Shown: positions 1 to 10,840, counted from the stretch's first letter. The stretch: 64,000 bases of DNA from Angiostrongylus vasorum (GCA_018806985.1 JADANN010000249.1:124001-188000), one strand, 5' to 3'. Notes: generated from the letters alone by a model not told the origin. Translations and numbers: made by a program.

Positions 1-205
1 CAGCTAACGTTTTGACGTTTTCGTCTTCATCAGAGTCGATGATCCGAGTGGATGGTCCACGCTTGTTATTCGTCTCGATGTGGCCGCTTCGTCTTCGTGT
101 CGAGTCAGGTCGTCCTCGGCGGGCTATCTCCTCGAATGATGCATACTCAATCGGTGGTGCCCCTTTTTATACACGATGCCGATTGTGCATATAAGGATAA
201 TGTCA
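1..205 (-). mobile_element. Penelope-like element terminal fragment
   Basis: This is a non-coding terminal segment of a Penelope-like element in the minus orientation. It matches the stretch at 32885-33080, which runs directly into degraded GIY-YIG coding sequence. Shared text includes tccacgcttgtt and ctcgatgtgg. It begins with a decayed copy of the hammerhead-like motif (2-39, minus), whose GAAA core box reads AAAA. No coding sequence of the element is visible here, and the fragment may continue beyond the window edge. Confidence 0.6.
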
Positions 206-381
206 GGTGACAACAACTTGTTTTTTCTTCCGACCATGCATCGTACAGAAGTCGGTGTTACTATCAACTGTTACAGGGTATAGTAATATTTCAAAACTGA
301 CTTTCCTTTAACCACGGTGTGACTAATCAATATGTATTCTTTTTTGATGAGCTTACATGAGGTTGATAAATATATTTTTTT

Positions 382-421
382 TCGGCTGACGTTTCGACGT
401 CTTCGTCTTCATCAGAGCCGA
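382..421 (-). ncRNA. hammerhead-ribozyme-like motif, best-preserved copy
   Basis: Read on the minus strand the order is UCGGCU, CUGAUGA, a short hairpin GACG-AAGA-CGUC, GAAA, CGUC, AGCCGA. UCGGCU and AGCCGA form a perfect 6-bp stem I. CUGAUGA and GAAA are the two invariant hammerhead core boxes, and GUC is a standard cleavage triplet. One extra A separates the first box from stem II. Stem III would be only the palindrome ACGU with no loop, so folding would need two copies pairing with each other. Hammerhead ribozymes are known from Penelope-like elements, and this copy belongs to a PLE end fragment of about 355-440. Confidence 0.6.
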
Positions 422-429
422 TAATCCGA

Positions 430-1170
430 GTCGATGATCAAAAGTTTTTATATCGATTAATAAAGTTTCGTTTGAGGCAAGTTTTAACATTTTAAATGAC
501 ATAGTTAAGGACGCTCACTTATATCTGAAGAATCTAACAGAAGAAAATTCACAGTCCTTCTGTATTTCAGACGTCGGCTACGACAAACCACGTCGGTCGT
601 TTTGCAGAATCTTTGAGCATTAAAAGGAGTACTTGCCGTCACATAGCAAATGGTTAGACAGAGAAACTCTTTCCCTATCGAAATACCTTTATTGTAGGCG
701 TTCAAATTTTTCATAATACTCGATGGCAAACAAAAGGCAACGAAAGCAACAGATGGCATGCATAAGGTCGCCATCGACGCTGTTACCATCAAGAACAAAT
801 GCTGACCACCCATTGTTTTGTAACTCCCAAAGAGTTAAAAGCTTAAGAACCAAGACAACACTTGCAATACTTTACAATCTAAAAGTTTCATAAAACTCGG
901 AAACAAAGAGTATAGTCGTATGAGACTGCTGCTAAAAAAAGAGCACATGATGAAGTATATCATAGAATTCAGCGTTTTTAATAGTATTCGTGATCAAACC
1001 ATAATCATAACTTCATCATATTCATTATTCCTTCCAACAGCAACCAGGAGTAGTGGACATTTTAATAAACTTCTTCCTTTTTCTATCCTTCGCACTGCTT
1101 CCATTTATAACAGAATAATTATAGATGAGAATCAGTGTGCTACAATGTGCCGCCGTCGTAATAGTGCACT
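430..1170. other. no assigned feature
   Basis: The minus-strand ORF at 505-813 (102 residues) has a hydrophobic N-terminal half and could be an exon linked to the chemoreceptor-like relic upstream of it. It has no recognisable motif and no clear splice sites. Nothing else is seen. Confidence 0.3.
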
Positions 1171-1690
1171 ATGGGATAAGCGATTTCAGCAGTGAATCGA
1201 AGGGATTAAAATCTGGTGAACAAGATGTTCGGAAAAATAAGCATAGTAAATTCTCATGCTTCAGGGAAATAAAAACTTGTAGCATTATAAGTAGCTTCTC
1301 TGCATAACAGGATATCGAAATCACGAAATCGAGGAGCTGAAGCCCGATATAGACAAGGCGATCATCAGCTTTCTGCAGAACGCATTGGAAAATGTCTTCT
1401 AAAAATACAACATTTCTAAATGAGTGACCAACCGCATAGAACATGACGAATATGAAGCTTCCAATATGACAAGGGCGACAAGCGGAGCAATGTCTTTGAC
1501 GTCGTAAACGGTGTTTGTACAAAAAGACAGGTCCTTGAGGAAAATATCGTTGTAAGGCGAAATGGCGTGGAGGAATATTCTATACTCTGAACACTGAATC
1601 GGCGTAGTTTTGAGAGAAATGGTCCGTCTTTCACTGAACATACTGCTGACTTGACTTTCAGCAGCTTCAGAATTATTAGCTTGCAAAAGA
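1170..1690 (-). pseudogene. possible nematode chemoreceptor (7TM) fragment, frameshifted
   Basis: Two overlapping minus-strand frames together read as hydrophobic segments separated by short polar loops. The first frame gives IAPLVALVIL. The second continues with FIFVMFYAVG, then a loop with D, C and R residues, then another hydrophobic helix ending ISCYAEKLLIML. The spacing of acidic residue, Cys, Arg and a final Glu-Lys-Leu resembles the TM2-TM3 region of the nematode Sra/Srab receptor superfamily. One frameshift near 1460 joins the two frames. The assignment rests on pattern only. It could also be chance hydrophobic sequence, so treat it as a weak candidate. Confidence 0.2.
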
Positions 1691-1899
1691 GGGAGTTCGA
1701 ATTGTATTCAATGACATTTCCCCACTATCTAAGGAGCACACGCCTTCTTCAAATGTGTAAAAATGTCATAGCTTTTTCTCGACTAAACACCCTTTACATA
1801 CTAAGAAGAAGAGGCATAGTCACTTTTATGCAGAGAAGAAATGGCGAACGATTTATAGACGACCTTTCAACATTGTCGTTGCGAAGTATCATGTCAGAT

Positions 1900-2585
1900 T
1901 GATCGCACTTTGCTCAGTATTCTGGAGCAGTTTAAACGTGAGCCAAGTGTTTTTTCATAAATCTTCATATTTTTTTCTACAATTATACTGTAATCTTATA
2001 CAATTTCTGTAGCCTATAAGTTTCTACTTGTATACTACACTATATACTAGTTTTTACATACCTTTCTGTGTGATTTCTCTCACTGATTCCCGACGCCATA
2101 CTTTCTTTTCAGAAGGTTCAACGGTAGAAGAATGAGAGGAATAGCAGTTGCTCATGTGCCCACAGGTCGAAAGCCATTGCTAACTTGCTTATATACCTCA
2201 GTAAGTTTTGACACTGTCTAGTGTTGGATTTTCAAAAAGAAAGGAATGAGATTTAAAGACTGTGATTTTGCAAATAAACAAGTTGCCTTTTTTATGGAAA
2301 CTTTAAGAACTAGCGATAAGGGGTGTGATGAATACTGGCAGTCTCCTAACATATTCGTCCTGACCGCGCCTAAGATCGCCGCTCGCAACAAACGACATCA
2401 CAATATCTGATATTATAGAGAGTTTTAACCTTTCTGCTTACTGCCTACTGTTTTTTGAGGGCAGGGTATATTGCGAAATATAATATTTATTATTATTATT
2501 ATTATTTTTAATAATTATTATCATAATTATTATTACATTTCGCATTATACAGAGTATTCTCTATATTTATTTATGCAATCTTATA
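1900..2585. other. AT-rich intergenic DNA with a short repeat end
   Basis: No coding signal is seen. Position 2435-2490 carries the tail of the SINE-B family (a ctgcctactg block, ggcagggtat, gcgaaatata). It is followed by an imperfect (ATT)n run at 2485-2540. Confidence 0.4.
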
Positions 2586-2587
2586 AA

Positions 2588-2962
2588 CTGATCTGTTGAG
2601 CCGATGCAAGGTTGGTGTAGGTCTTCGTTGTCGTTGTTGTTGTTGTTGTTGTTGTTGTCGTTGCTGTTGGTGTTGTTGGTCAATGGCTGACGTTTTGGCG
2701 ATTTCACCTTCCTCAGAGCCGTGCTGTTACGAGTGGGGGCTCCACTTGGTGGGAATAGAAACCCCACTTGCTGGGAATGGAGACTCTACTTGCTGGGAAT
2801 AGAGTCTCGCTCGTAAAAGCACGGCTCTGAGGAAGGCGAAATCGCCGAAACGTCAGCTATCGACCAAAACACCAACAGCAACGACAACAACAACAACAAC
2901 AACAACAACGACAACGACAACGAAGACCTACATCAACCTTGCATCGGCTCAACAAGATCAGT
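2588..2962. mobile_element. foldback (long inverted repeat) element with hammerhead-like motifs in both arms
   Basis: The left arm (2588-2735) and right arm (about 2810-2962) are inverted copies. Each runs from an outer gttgagccgatgc end through a (GTT)n/(AAC)n microsatellite to a copy of the ctgagga...gaaacgtcagc motif. The loop between the arms holds three tandem copies of a roughly 22-bp unit containing cttgctgggaat. No protein is encoded; ORFs across it are translated microsatellite. The element probably moves with help from an autonomous element sharing the same terminal motif, most likely the Penelope-like family in this window. Confidence 0.75.
2821..2860 (+). ncRNA. hammerhead-ribozyme-like motif (foldback right arm)
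   Basis: Core boxes CUGAGGA (2827-2833) and GAAA (2847-2850) flank a GGCG-AAAU-CGCC hairpin, followed by CGUC and AGCU. The fifth position of CUGANGA is variable in hammerheads, so G is acceptable. Stem I is GGCU with AGCU, 4 bp including a G-U. The left arm has the inverse copy (2685-2723, minus), in which GAAA has decayed to AAAA and stem II has one mismatch. Confidence 0.5.
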
Positions 2963-2969
2963 AAGTAAG

Positions 2970-4560
2970 ATCGTATGAACAAATGTCAACTATTTAGGTT
3001 TACAGAAAGTCCGTCTTTTAAGTATTATCTATCTTTTAATCTTACTCGATGAGTCCTATGTTTGTTACGCAGTGTTCTTATTACTATTATAACCTAGTGG
3101 AGCTTTGATACTCCCTCACTGGACTATGTCGTTCTCTGTATAGCGATTTATGATGTATGGTTGCTTCTCGTAGCACTTGCGCCCACCATTGCAGAAGACA
3201 GTTTTCCATGTGTTCCCCTTTCCTCTTTGATTTTTCTTTTTGCGTATTGGATAGGCTAAGATTTATACCGTGTGAATGTACCCTTCTAAATTCAGCTATG
3301 TCGTCCTATCAATTTTGGGTATACAGGTATTCAATCACCCAAGCCTGGGATGAGAGCTCCGAGGGGACATTATCACATATCGCATCATCCAACTTTCCCA
3401 GTCTCTATCCTCAGATGCATTATCGCTCTAGTAAAAATAAGATGAGACGTATTCTAAATAAGGAACCATCACGTATGCATGGTTTTTCTATTTCAATTAT
3501 CCTCAATTGTTGGCTGTGCAAAATATGAGTGGATTGCTCCCATTCTTATGTCCTCATCATTATACTATCTAGAGACTTCATTCTGGTGACGTCCTTGTTC
3601 CTCCGATATGTTGGACCGGGATCTATACATTCGTGCATTTTGCCACTATAAAGTGGATTTCTGTTTCGTGACTCATTTAAATTACTTCTGTGCGTCCCAT
3701 AAATTGTCCAACGCTTGCGCCTAAATCTGGTTAAAGTTAGCAAGCAGTAAGATAGACTACAGCAGTCTGCAAACACTTGGTGCGTTTATGGAAAGAAATG
3801 ATTAACGATTACCGTTCTAGCAAACAATTATTGACGGAATCCGTGCATATAAAGCATGGGCCTAATAGGCGGCTCAAAAATACTTGTGGAAACGAAGCTA
3901 CAGTGTGCCACGTGAAGAGCAGAATTTTTAGGAAAATTACTGGGAAAGGAAAGAAGGGAAGCTCTATCACATGCCAACCATGTTGCGAAATCATTAGCAT
4001 TAATGCAAGAAAAATTAGTAGGGAAACACAAAAGCAAAGTCTACATACGTTCACCTTGTGGAGCAACTGTGATAGGGCAGGGTAGGTGAGTATAAGAAAC
4101 GAAAAGTGTAAGAAACTTTCTCAGGGCGGAGTATTACGACTTTGTATACCACTAATGAGCAGCTCATAAGACACCAGATAAATAAAAGTACGCTGTTTCA
4201 CATGAATTTTCTGCAAAAATGGACGTGTTGTCATACTTTGAGCAAATATTATGGGCATGTGACGGAAGCCCTTGCTATTGAATGAATTTGTAAATGTGCA
4301 GGTGCACAAACTCGTCATAATGTCCAATACCGTAAATGGTAGTGAAAGCTGGAAATCGCAGGCACATAGTTAACGTCACGGTCACCACAAACAACACCAC
4401 CATATGTTCGTCCTAACTTTCGTTCTTCTGCTGCTGCGATGAAATGAAAGCTTACGAGCTTCTACAACGATTTAGAAGCTCCAAAATATTTGCGCTAAAC
4501 TAGGAAAAAGTCCTGAAAATTTTCGTCGAAAAATTTTCCTATCTTTCAATATGTAGAATA
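2970..4560. other. no assigned feature
   Basis: ORFs of up to 123 residues (3157-3528) and 102 residues (3777-4085) occur, but they show no domain, signal peptide or repeated residue pattern. I see nothing supportable here. Confidence 0.3.
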
Positions 4561-4562
4561 TA

Positions 4563-4700
4563 TCAATGGCCCGTCTTCACTGGTTGTGGAGGCCTCAGCA
4601 CAACTCCCATTTGTTTCTCTCGCGCTCTATCGTCATCCATGGTGCTGGTCTGCTTCGAGCATGGTGGCGCCTACGAGGTCTATTCCGTAATCCTGAACTA
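4563..4700 (+). repeat. interspersed repeat E fragment
   Basis: This contains gcccgtcttcactgg, aggcctcagcac and tcgtcatccatgg, which recur in diverged form at 30950-31160 and 43890-44000. Its first 20 bases also resemble one end of the 385-bp repeat D (10372, 14508), so the two families are probably related. Confidence 0.5.
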
Positions 4701-4887
4701 AATGCTATTAAAAGGTCTGAGTTACATAGAATCAATTATAAGAAACCTACAACAGCGAATTGTAGCAGTAATAATGGGAAAGGCGGCGGTAATGGGGAGA
4801 CTTAAAAACAAGGGGTAAATTAAAACGGAAAAACGAAAAAGTGGGAAACACCTCTTTGTGTGTGTAATTTAAGAAATAAAGTTCCAG

Positions 4888-6353
4888 ATCCCACCATACG
4901 AAAAATTTTCGAACTTGGCGCGAAGGTTTGGAATGACAATACCTGCATTGATTTTGTGGAAAACAAAACTGGTTTGTTCATGTTCCGTACCAAAGAGTGG
5001 GATAGCTTTTTTTGGATCAATTATTTGTAGCACATGATAAGTTAGTCCTGGTCAAAGGAAACACATGCTGGTCCACCAATGGACGACGCGGCGGAGAACA
5101 ACCGCTTTGTCTATCCGATCATGCACCGGTACTACGACGCATAACAAGTTAAGCATTTTTCGCTATTGTGTCAGATGGGCGCTTTAGGTAGGATCAGCTG
5201 TGCATGAGATAGGTCATGCACTTGGATTACTCCACACAACGCAACGATATGATCGGGACGGTTTCATAGTAATCCTTACGGAAAATGTTAACGTGGGTCG
5301 TTGTGAAAACTTTAGCGATTGTGATATTTGACTGATAATGATGGATTAGCCAGCATACAGCGAAGATTTCACAAAAAGTAAGCAAGGACTTAGCATATGT
5401 CTATGGACTCACATACGATTACGGCAGTGTGATGCACTATGACGAGTTTAGGTATGGGCTATTGGTTTCAAAACATTTTTGCCAAGATGGTTATTGTCGT
5501 ATTTATTGCCCTTATTGCCGCTATCTCAGTGGTTCTCTTAATGGGAAGACGACAATAAATGCAGTAAATTCGCTTTATCAAAAGACGATGGGATCCGATT
5601 TGATATCTTTCTCCGACATCTTCATGATCAACGAACATTATGGATGCAATGGTGAGACTTTCCTTCATAAAAAAGTGCAATAACGCGTAAAGCATGCTTC
5701 TTTAGCAAGATGCAATAAGTCCATATCCGCTAAGTGTGAGAACGAAGGATATCCTCACCCTCGAAACTGTTCCGTATGCACTTTGTCCGAGTGGATACGG
5801 CGGCGATCTGTGTGATGGACGGGTAAACAACAGCGTTACTGATGAATGTAAGCCTAACAAAGAAATCAAATTCATTCTAGCCACCTGGATGTGGAGACGA
5901 TCTCGTGGCAACCAGTGAGCAAAAATTTCTCATAAGCAGCGTCGGTCATGGGTTCGGTCTCAGGGGATCAGTTCGTTTTCTGCAATTACATGATTACGGT
6001 AGACTGTTTTAATCAATGTTATCGTTGGAGATAAGATATACTTTCTCCAGGCCCCCAAAAGACAAGAAGATTGAGGTGGTCGTGCAGTCGATTTCTCATG
6101 GTTATGGCTTCCTCGGATGTACTGTGGGAGGAGTTGAGATCAAAGCTCAAGATGACCAGAAGCTGACGGGTTACAGGTATGAGTCCATACAAGAAAATCC
6201 GTAGATCCTAGCACGGACACCTAAGTCTTCTCTTCCAATTTCTGCACTATCAACGGCACTGGCAGTCTGGTTATTTCCAGCTCCAACCACTTCCCTGTGA
6301 TATTGTTTGGCAGACTCGGCACTATGGAGGCAACGCTGATATATCCCCCACAT
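4888..6353 (+). pseudogene. astacin-EGF-CUB metalloprotease, copy 1, frameshifted
   Basis: This is the C-terminal part of a secreted zinc endopeptidase of the astacin family (nematode NAS type, astacin-EGF-CUB). Apparent exons are 4888-4971, 5031-5128, 5188 to about 5325, 5361-5451 (or from an acceptor about 10 bases upstream), 5530-5651, 5706-5822, 5881-6000, 6051-6176 and about 6235-6353. The zinc site HEIGHALGLLH followed by RYDRD is at 5203-5250, and the Met-turn SVMHY is near 5430. After these come the conserved NEHYGCN block, an EGF-like module with PSGYGG, and a CUB module starting PPGCGDDL. Single extra bases break the frame in the Met-turn exon (A run at 5372-5376), the EGF exon (near 5780), the first CUB exon (G run near 5961) and the second CUB exon (A run near 6057). 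The acceptor of the last exon reads AA instead of AG. No signal peptide or propeptide exon is found upstream. It is a relic, unless the assembly has homopolymer errors. Confidence 0.85.
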
Positions 6354-6369
6354 TGATTAAACACGAAGA

Positions 6370-7530
6370 CTTTTTACTTCTAGAAATACATTGTACACAC
6401 AAAAATCTTTTTGCTGTAGTGGAGAACGTAGCAAAATCATGGGCGAAAGAGCGTTCCGAAATATTTAAAAGAGGCACAAAAAATGTGTTCGTGAGGATCA
6501 AATCGATATCCGCTTGAACTGAATCATAAGACGAGTCTCCTCATATCCAGCAGTGATATTCATTCCTTCTAAAAAGCTCATTTTCATTTACGCTGTGGAC
6601 CAGTAAGTACCCTATCATTCTGTTGTAACAAAACTTGCCGTCGTTCAAATTTGAAAACAATTTCACAGCTTCGCCAAAGAAGGATTATTAGAAACGCTGT
6701 AGATTTCTTAGTATGAGTGGTGACAGTGTATCAAATGGCTCAAAACTAATTGTTTAGTCCGACGTTTCATTTATCATATATTAGCCTGTTGGTGTTCAAA
6801 TGAGTCACACGTAGTGAACACGTTTTCAGGCAAACTGGTCAGCGTGAATCGCATGTGATCCATTTTCTTTTTGGACATCATTTTCGCCGCGTGGAACTTT
6901 TTTGCAGCTACTGTAAGCATTCTTTTCACCAATCTCCTCACCTGTATCGCCTGTCATTCCGGTGGTCATCGAGAGAGGCCACTACTAAGCCTTCCATTGG
7001 TACCCGTCACGTGCAACGGTCGCTCAGTAGGTTCTACCCTCGCTAGGGAATCGTTGAGCGTCATATCCTTCTTCTAGCTTTTCGTGAAAAACTTCCAGCA
7101 TCGTTCGTGCAAATTACATGTCCCGTCCATTTTATTTTAGAAAGTTTGGCGTGTAGAACGTCACCTTTAATTGTCGTTGACGCACGTCGGCGCATTGAAT
7201 GCCTTTCCATAGTTTCGTAGCACGGGATATTCTTCTAGCACTGTCCTCGCGGCTACGCGCTCAATAACGACGAGTGATCTTTCATCCTGCTAACGCAGTG
7301 GCCAGGTTTCTGACGCATACGTTAAGGCAGGAGGAATGGTGGAGTCGAAATGGCAGGCGCGTAGTTGGGTGTTCTTTGTTTTTTTTCCACTATATCTTCG
7401 ATGCTCTTGAGAGCTCTACATGCTGTGATCGCTTTCCTCTTTGGTCAACCCTCTATAGCTAAGTCGTTGAGCACGTCGATTTCTCGAGCTATGAGAGACG
7501 TAGCTGGAGAGTTCCGAAATAAATCACAAT
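6370..7530. other. no assigned feature
   Basis: This is the region downstream of astacin copy 1. Several short ORFs overlap in different frames (6855-7077, 7274-7462) with no recognisable motif. I see nothing supportable. Confidence 0.3.
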
Positions 7531-7745
7531 GTTAACGTTTTCTATTTACTGCCTGTTACAATTTTTCACGGCAAGGGTATTATGGGAAATACAACCACAA
7601 CGATGCTGAGATACAAGCAAAACTTCGGAATGTAGGTGTCTGCGGTGCTGAACGAACGCACTATTATCCTTTCCGGGCGCTAACGCGTCCACCTGTGTCT
7701 CAGCTAGTTCTATCGATCAATGTCATCAGCAATTCCGGAATACTT
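7530..7745 (-). repeat. SINE-B family copy
   Basis: This is a diverged copy of the short repeat that is dense at 18505-20390. It has the tail block (ctgcctgtta, ggcaagggta), then gctgagata, then a gaacgaacgcac segment resembling a tRNA B box in inverse orientation, then tctcagctagttctatcgatc. Confidence 0.6.
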
Positions 7746-7749
7746 GTTC

Positions 7750-8185
7750 CGCTGAGCGTGAATGGCGTGCACAAAACCAATAAGTCTCTCATGAACGCCG
7801 CTTTTGCGAGATTTAGTCGAGGATCGATCTTTCCGCAAACGTTGTCCAAGTCGGATAGCATTCGTCAGACATGGCTAACGCTTGACGTTATAACCGAGAC
7901 GTTATTAACAAAGCGAAGATGGGTTAATTGTCAACCATTCATTCACACCCATGTTGTCCCATTCTAATGTTCTCAGAAATGTTCTCGAAGGTGGTGACGA
8001 ATAATTTTTTCCGAGATAGTATCACCCCTTCCTAACCCATCTTTTGATCTCAATGTCAATATCAGTGAATAATGGATGCATTTTTGATTGCGAAATTCTT
8101 GTATAGCTCACGAAAAATCATTGTAAGCTGAGTAGGAGCTCCCACGCCGTCCTGTGCTTAAATAACTGTTTCTATCTCAGCTAAG
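7750..8185. other. no assigned feature
   Basis: No gene or repeat boundary is recognised. The region ends at the PLE-derived segment. Confidence 0.3.
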
Positions 8186-8189
8186 TCAA

Positions 8190-8700
8190 AAGCTGACGTT
8201 TCGGCGGATTTCTCCTTCCTCAAAGCCTGGGAAAGTCAAGTTGACCGTCATCTACCCAGCAAAACACCATAACCAAACAGAGAAAGTGCTAAGCCAAGAT
8301 TTCAACCACATTGAACACAGAATACTTGTTCGCGCGCTCCCCACTCTCTATAAGTCTCCCACTGAATGCGTCACATAGAGACCAACCGCACAGAGTTCAT
8401 GTGGCAGCGTAATGTTCCTCTCACATTAGAATAAAAGGCTTTAATAATGCCCAATATCACGCGTGATTACGAGGCATTCCTTCCTGCGGTTCACTTTCAG
8501 ATTCTTGGAATTCATCCAGAATGCGTCGAGAGTTTTACGGGACTGCGTTTTCGATTCCTGTGCGAGGACCGTAACTTCTACTCCAAAATCCCCCCCGTTA
8601 TGTCTCTGTGTCCTATGCGCGCCTAGTGGTGTACTTGGTTTAACTTCAATTTTGCCGACTAGGTCCTCGCATGGTTTGTAAGGGATCAGATAAACTGCAC
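8190..8700 (-). mobile_element. Penelope-like element 3' end with truncated GIY-YIG domain
   Basis: The arrangement matches 60380-60930. A hammerhead-like motif is at 8190-8229 (minus; the C of the CUGA core box has become U). It is followed by an approximately 230-base 3' untranslated segment and then the end of the endonuclease reading frame (8460-8690, minus strand). The frame reads AVYLIPYKPC, then jumps to HRTQRHNGGDFGVEV and KTLDAFWMNSK, so the catalytic centre of GIY-YIG is deleted. The copy is dead and 5' truncated. Confidence 0.75.
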
Positions 8701-8799
8701 CCGAATAGGATCTAGTTGGCTTCTTAGAGTGCTCCGTGGCATTCCAATTACTGTTGTCAGATTCTCTAGACCGGCGATCTTAAGCAGAAATAAGAACTA

Positions 8800-9118
8800 A
8801 TTCTGTAGAGTGTTTGTAGAGATACTTCTATGGTCCACCGATCATCTTTTTTGAAAAAACATCAGGTGGTAGTTTCCAGTAAAAGCGTGAAGGATAGATG
8901 AATCGGATCAGATGTTTGCATCGCGATTTCGAAAGAACGCTTCTTGAGGATGATGGTAAATTTTGTGCGTGTTGATTCCTTTTTTCTACATGAGTTCCTC
9001 TCATCAAGTGCAAAGAACACATACCAAGAGACACCACTACGGCTACTTCACTGGATCTTCGACGTTTTTAGCCTAATCGAAATCGTTTACGAAATTAAAA
9101 AATCAAAGCGTAAAAAAA
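8800..9118. other. no assigned feature
   Basis: Short overlapping ORFs only; nothing recognised. Confidence 0.3.
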
Positions 9119-9119
9119 C

Positions 9120-9398
9120 AGAAGATAAAGCTCTTTAGCGTTGATCAATCCCTGAGGGTTGCTCCTTCATGCATTCGACTTCATTAAGTATCGTTTGGAG
9201 GTAACTGAATGCACATCTGGCTTTTACAGTGACTCGTGGTGGCCTACCGATGTGCAAAGCTAGGGCTGCTATCCTCCCAGACTAGTCTAGCACCAATTTG
9301 CCGACCCCAGAAGGATGGAAGGGTTGGTGAGCCACGGGAGCGGGGATCAATCCCACGTGAATGTCGCAGTGCACCTGCGACTACTGCGCCACACGCAT
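9120..9398 (-). repeat. SINE-A (tRNA-derived) copy
   Basis: The element reads on the minus strand from a tRNA-like head (ggcgcagtagtcgcaggtgc) through a gatcc B-box-like block to a 3' end gatcaacgc followed by an AT-rich cttta tail. A-box and B-box-like segments imply RNA polymerase III transcription and ancestry from a tRNA. Diverged by point changes from the other copies. Confidence 0.7.
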
Positions 9399-9399
9399 C

Positions 9400-10370
9400 C
9401 TTTAAAATTAAAAATTACGATTAAAAATCAAGTGTTCATTATTTGGACATCTATCTCCATTTTCCTCGACGGCTTTATAATGCACTGAATGCATTGGTAC
9501 GAACAGTACATAGTACAATACAACACTACGATACGAACGTCATGTAAGTAAGTATGATTTTTTAATTTCGTTAACAATTTCAATTCGGCTAAAAAACGTC
9601 TAAAACCCAATGAAATCGACGTAATTACGTTTTTATGAAGGTGCGCTGAATGCAATCCTACGAACAGTACTTGTCATGTACAGAAATGGTAGTTGGTATG
9701 GAACCTACGATTTTTCAATCGTGGCCGTTTCAACGTCTTTCTGTCGCCTAATTTTCTTCGCGTTTCGTAAAAGGATTGGTGACGGAAAAACTTCCATGGT
9801 GAATGTCAGCATGCCCATGTTAAATTGCATAACAGGAAGGCTGTCATGTCATAGGTTAGGTTCGTTTGGAAGAATTATTTGGTCTTTTTCCCACATGTCA
9901 AGCAGGCAACATACTTCGATTTTGTTCATTTGTATTACATACACAATTGCAGCAATATAAGAATATGAACAACACCAAAGCACCAAAGGTCCATGTCGAA
10001 GATAAAAACTCCTGTTGGAAAAATATGATCTATTTGGATTTACGAGATGGTGTGGTTGTCATCACTCTGGTCAATGCAGGAATAAGAAATGAAAATTTTC
10101 AGCAGCAGCCCTAGGAAAATCACGTAAAGGTGAGAAGGAATGAAATTTCATTTGTGTTGCGTATGCAGATAAGCCGAGGTACTACATCTTTATCAAATGT
10201 GTAGTTCCTTTAAACCGCTGAAGGATTATTGTTTAAAAAAAAGGCATGAGATGCAAACATGATAAGAAACTGATTTGAAAACGAAAACTGTGTTTTTGTT
10301 CACTCCATGTGTCTTGTTTTCTCCCTTCGGTGAAGGAATTTGTAGATCTTCTCGCTTTATTATTTACTTA
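9400..10370. other. no assigned feature
   Basis: ORFs at 9676-9960 and 9866-10114 overlap in two frames and show no known motif. Nothing else is seen. Confidence 0.3.
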
Positions 10371-10371
10371 C

Positions 10372-10756
10372 TTCAAAGCTTGGATGGCCCGTCCTCACTG
10401 GCTGCGCGGCATCCAGGAAAATTTCCATTTTCTCGAAGTCTTGTCGGTTTAGGCACTGTGGTTCCCTGGAGTTTCGGGGTCTGCCTAGCCAAAGTCTGCC
10501 CCCAGGTCGTCACCACTACAGATAGTCGCCGCTCTTGTGGATGAGAGAAAGATTTGCCACCGTGCGACTCGTTTGATACAAGGACCATAGTGGATCCTGC
10601 TATTGGCTTACACCTAGCCGAGCTTCGTGACGGGAACGCCGGACTCCTTCCTAGCTTGGTAGATCCCTGCCGGGGGCACGAAGCCTTCGCTGCGCATCGC
10701 AGCCCTGCTGGCAGAAACATCTCCCAGCTACGATCAATCAGTAGAACGTTGGGATG

Positions 10757-10757
<1 letters not shown>
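10372..10757 (+). repeat. 385-bp interspersed repeat D
   Basis: This unit recurs at 14508-14885 and, inverted, at 40905-41290, 53925-54312 and 56850-57235. Its ends are tggcccgtcctcactgg at one side and a gggatgac/gggaggt block at the other. It has no consistent reading frame across copies. The 115-residue ORF on its minus strand is not conserved in frame elsewhere, so I treat it as a non-coding mobile repeat of unknown class. Confidence 0.7.

Positions 10758-10759
<2 letters not shown>

Positions 10760-10835
<76 letters not shown>
10760..10835. repeat. (TA)n microsatellite
   Basis: This is two blocks of about 36 and 30 bases of TA/AT dinucleotide separated by a short interruption (tgctca). 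It abuts the 5' truncation point of the mariner relic. A TA target preference could explain the position, or the repeat could mark the deletion breakpoint. Confidence 0.9.
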
Positions 10836-10836
<1 letters not shown>

Positions 10837-10840
10837 TATA

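Noticed and set aside
10373..10720. 115-residue minus ORF in repeat D
   Set aside because: The frame is not kept in the other copies of the repeat.
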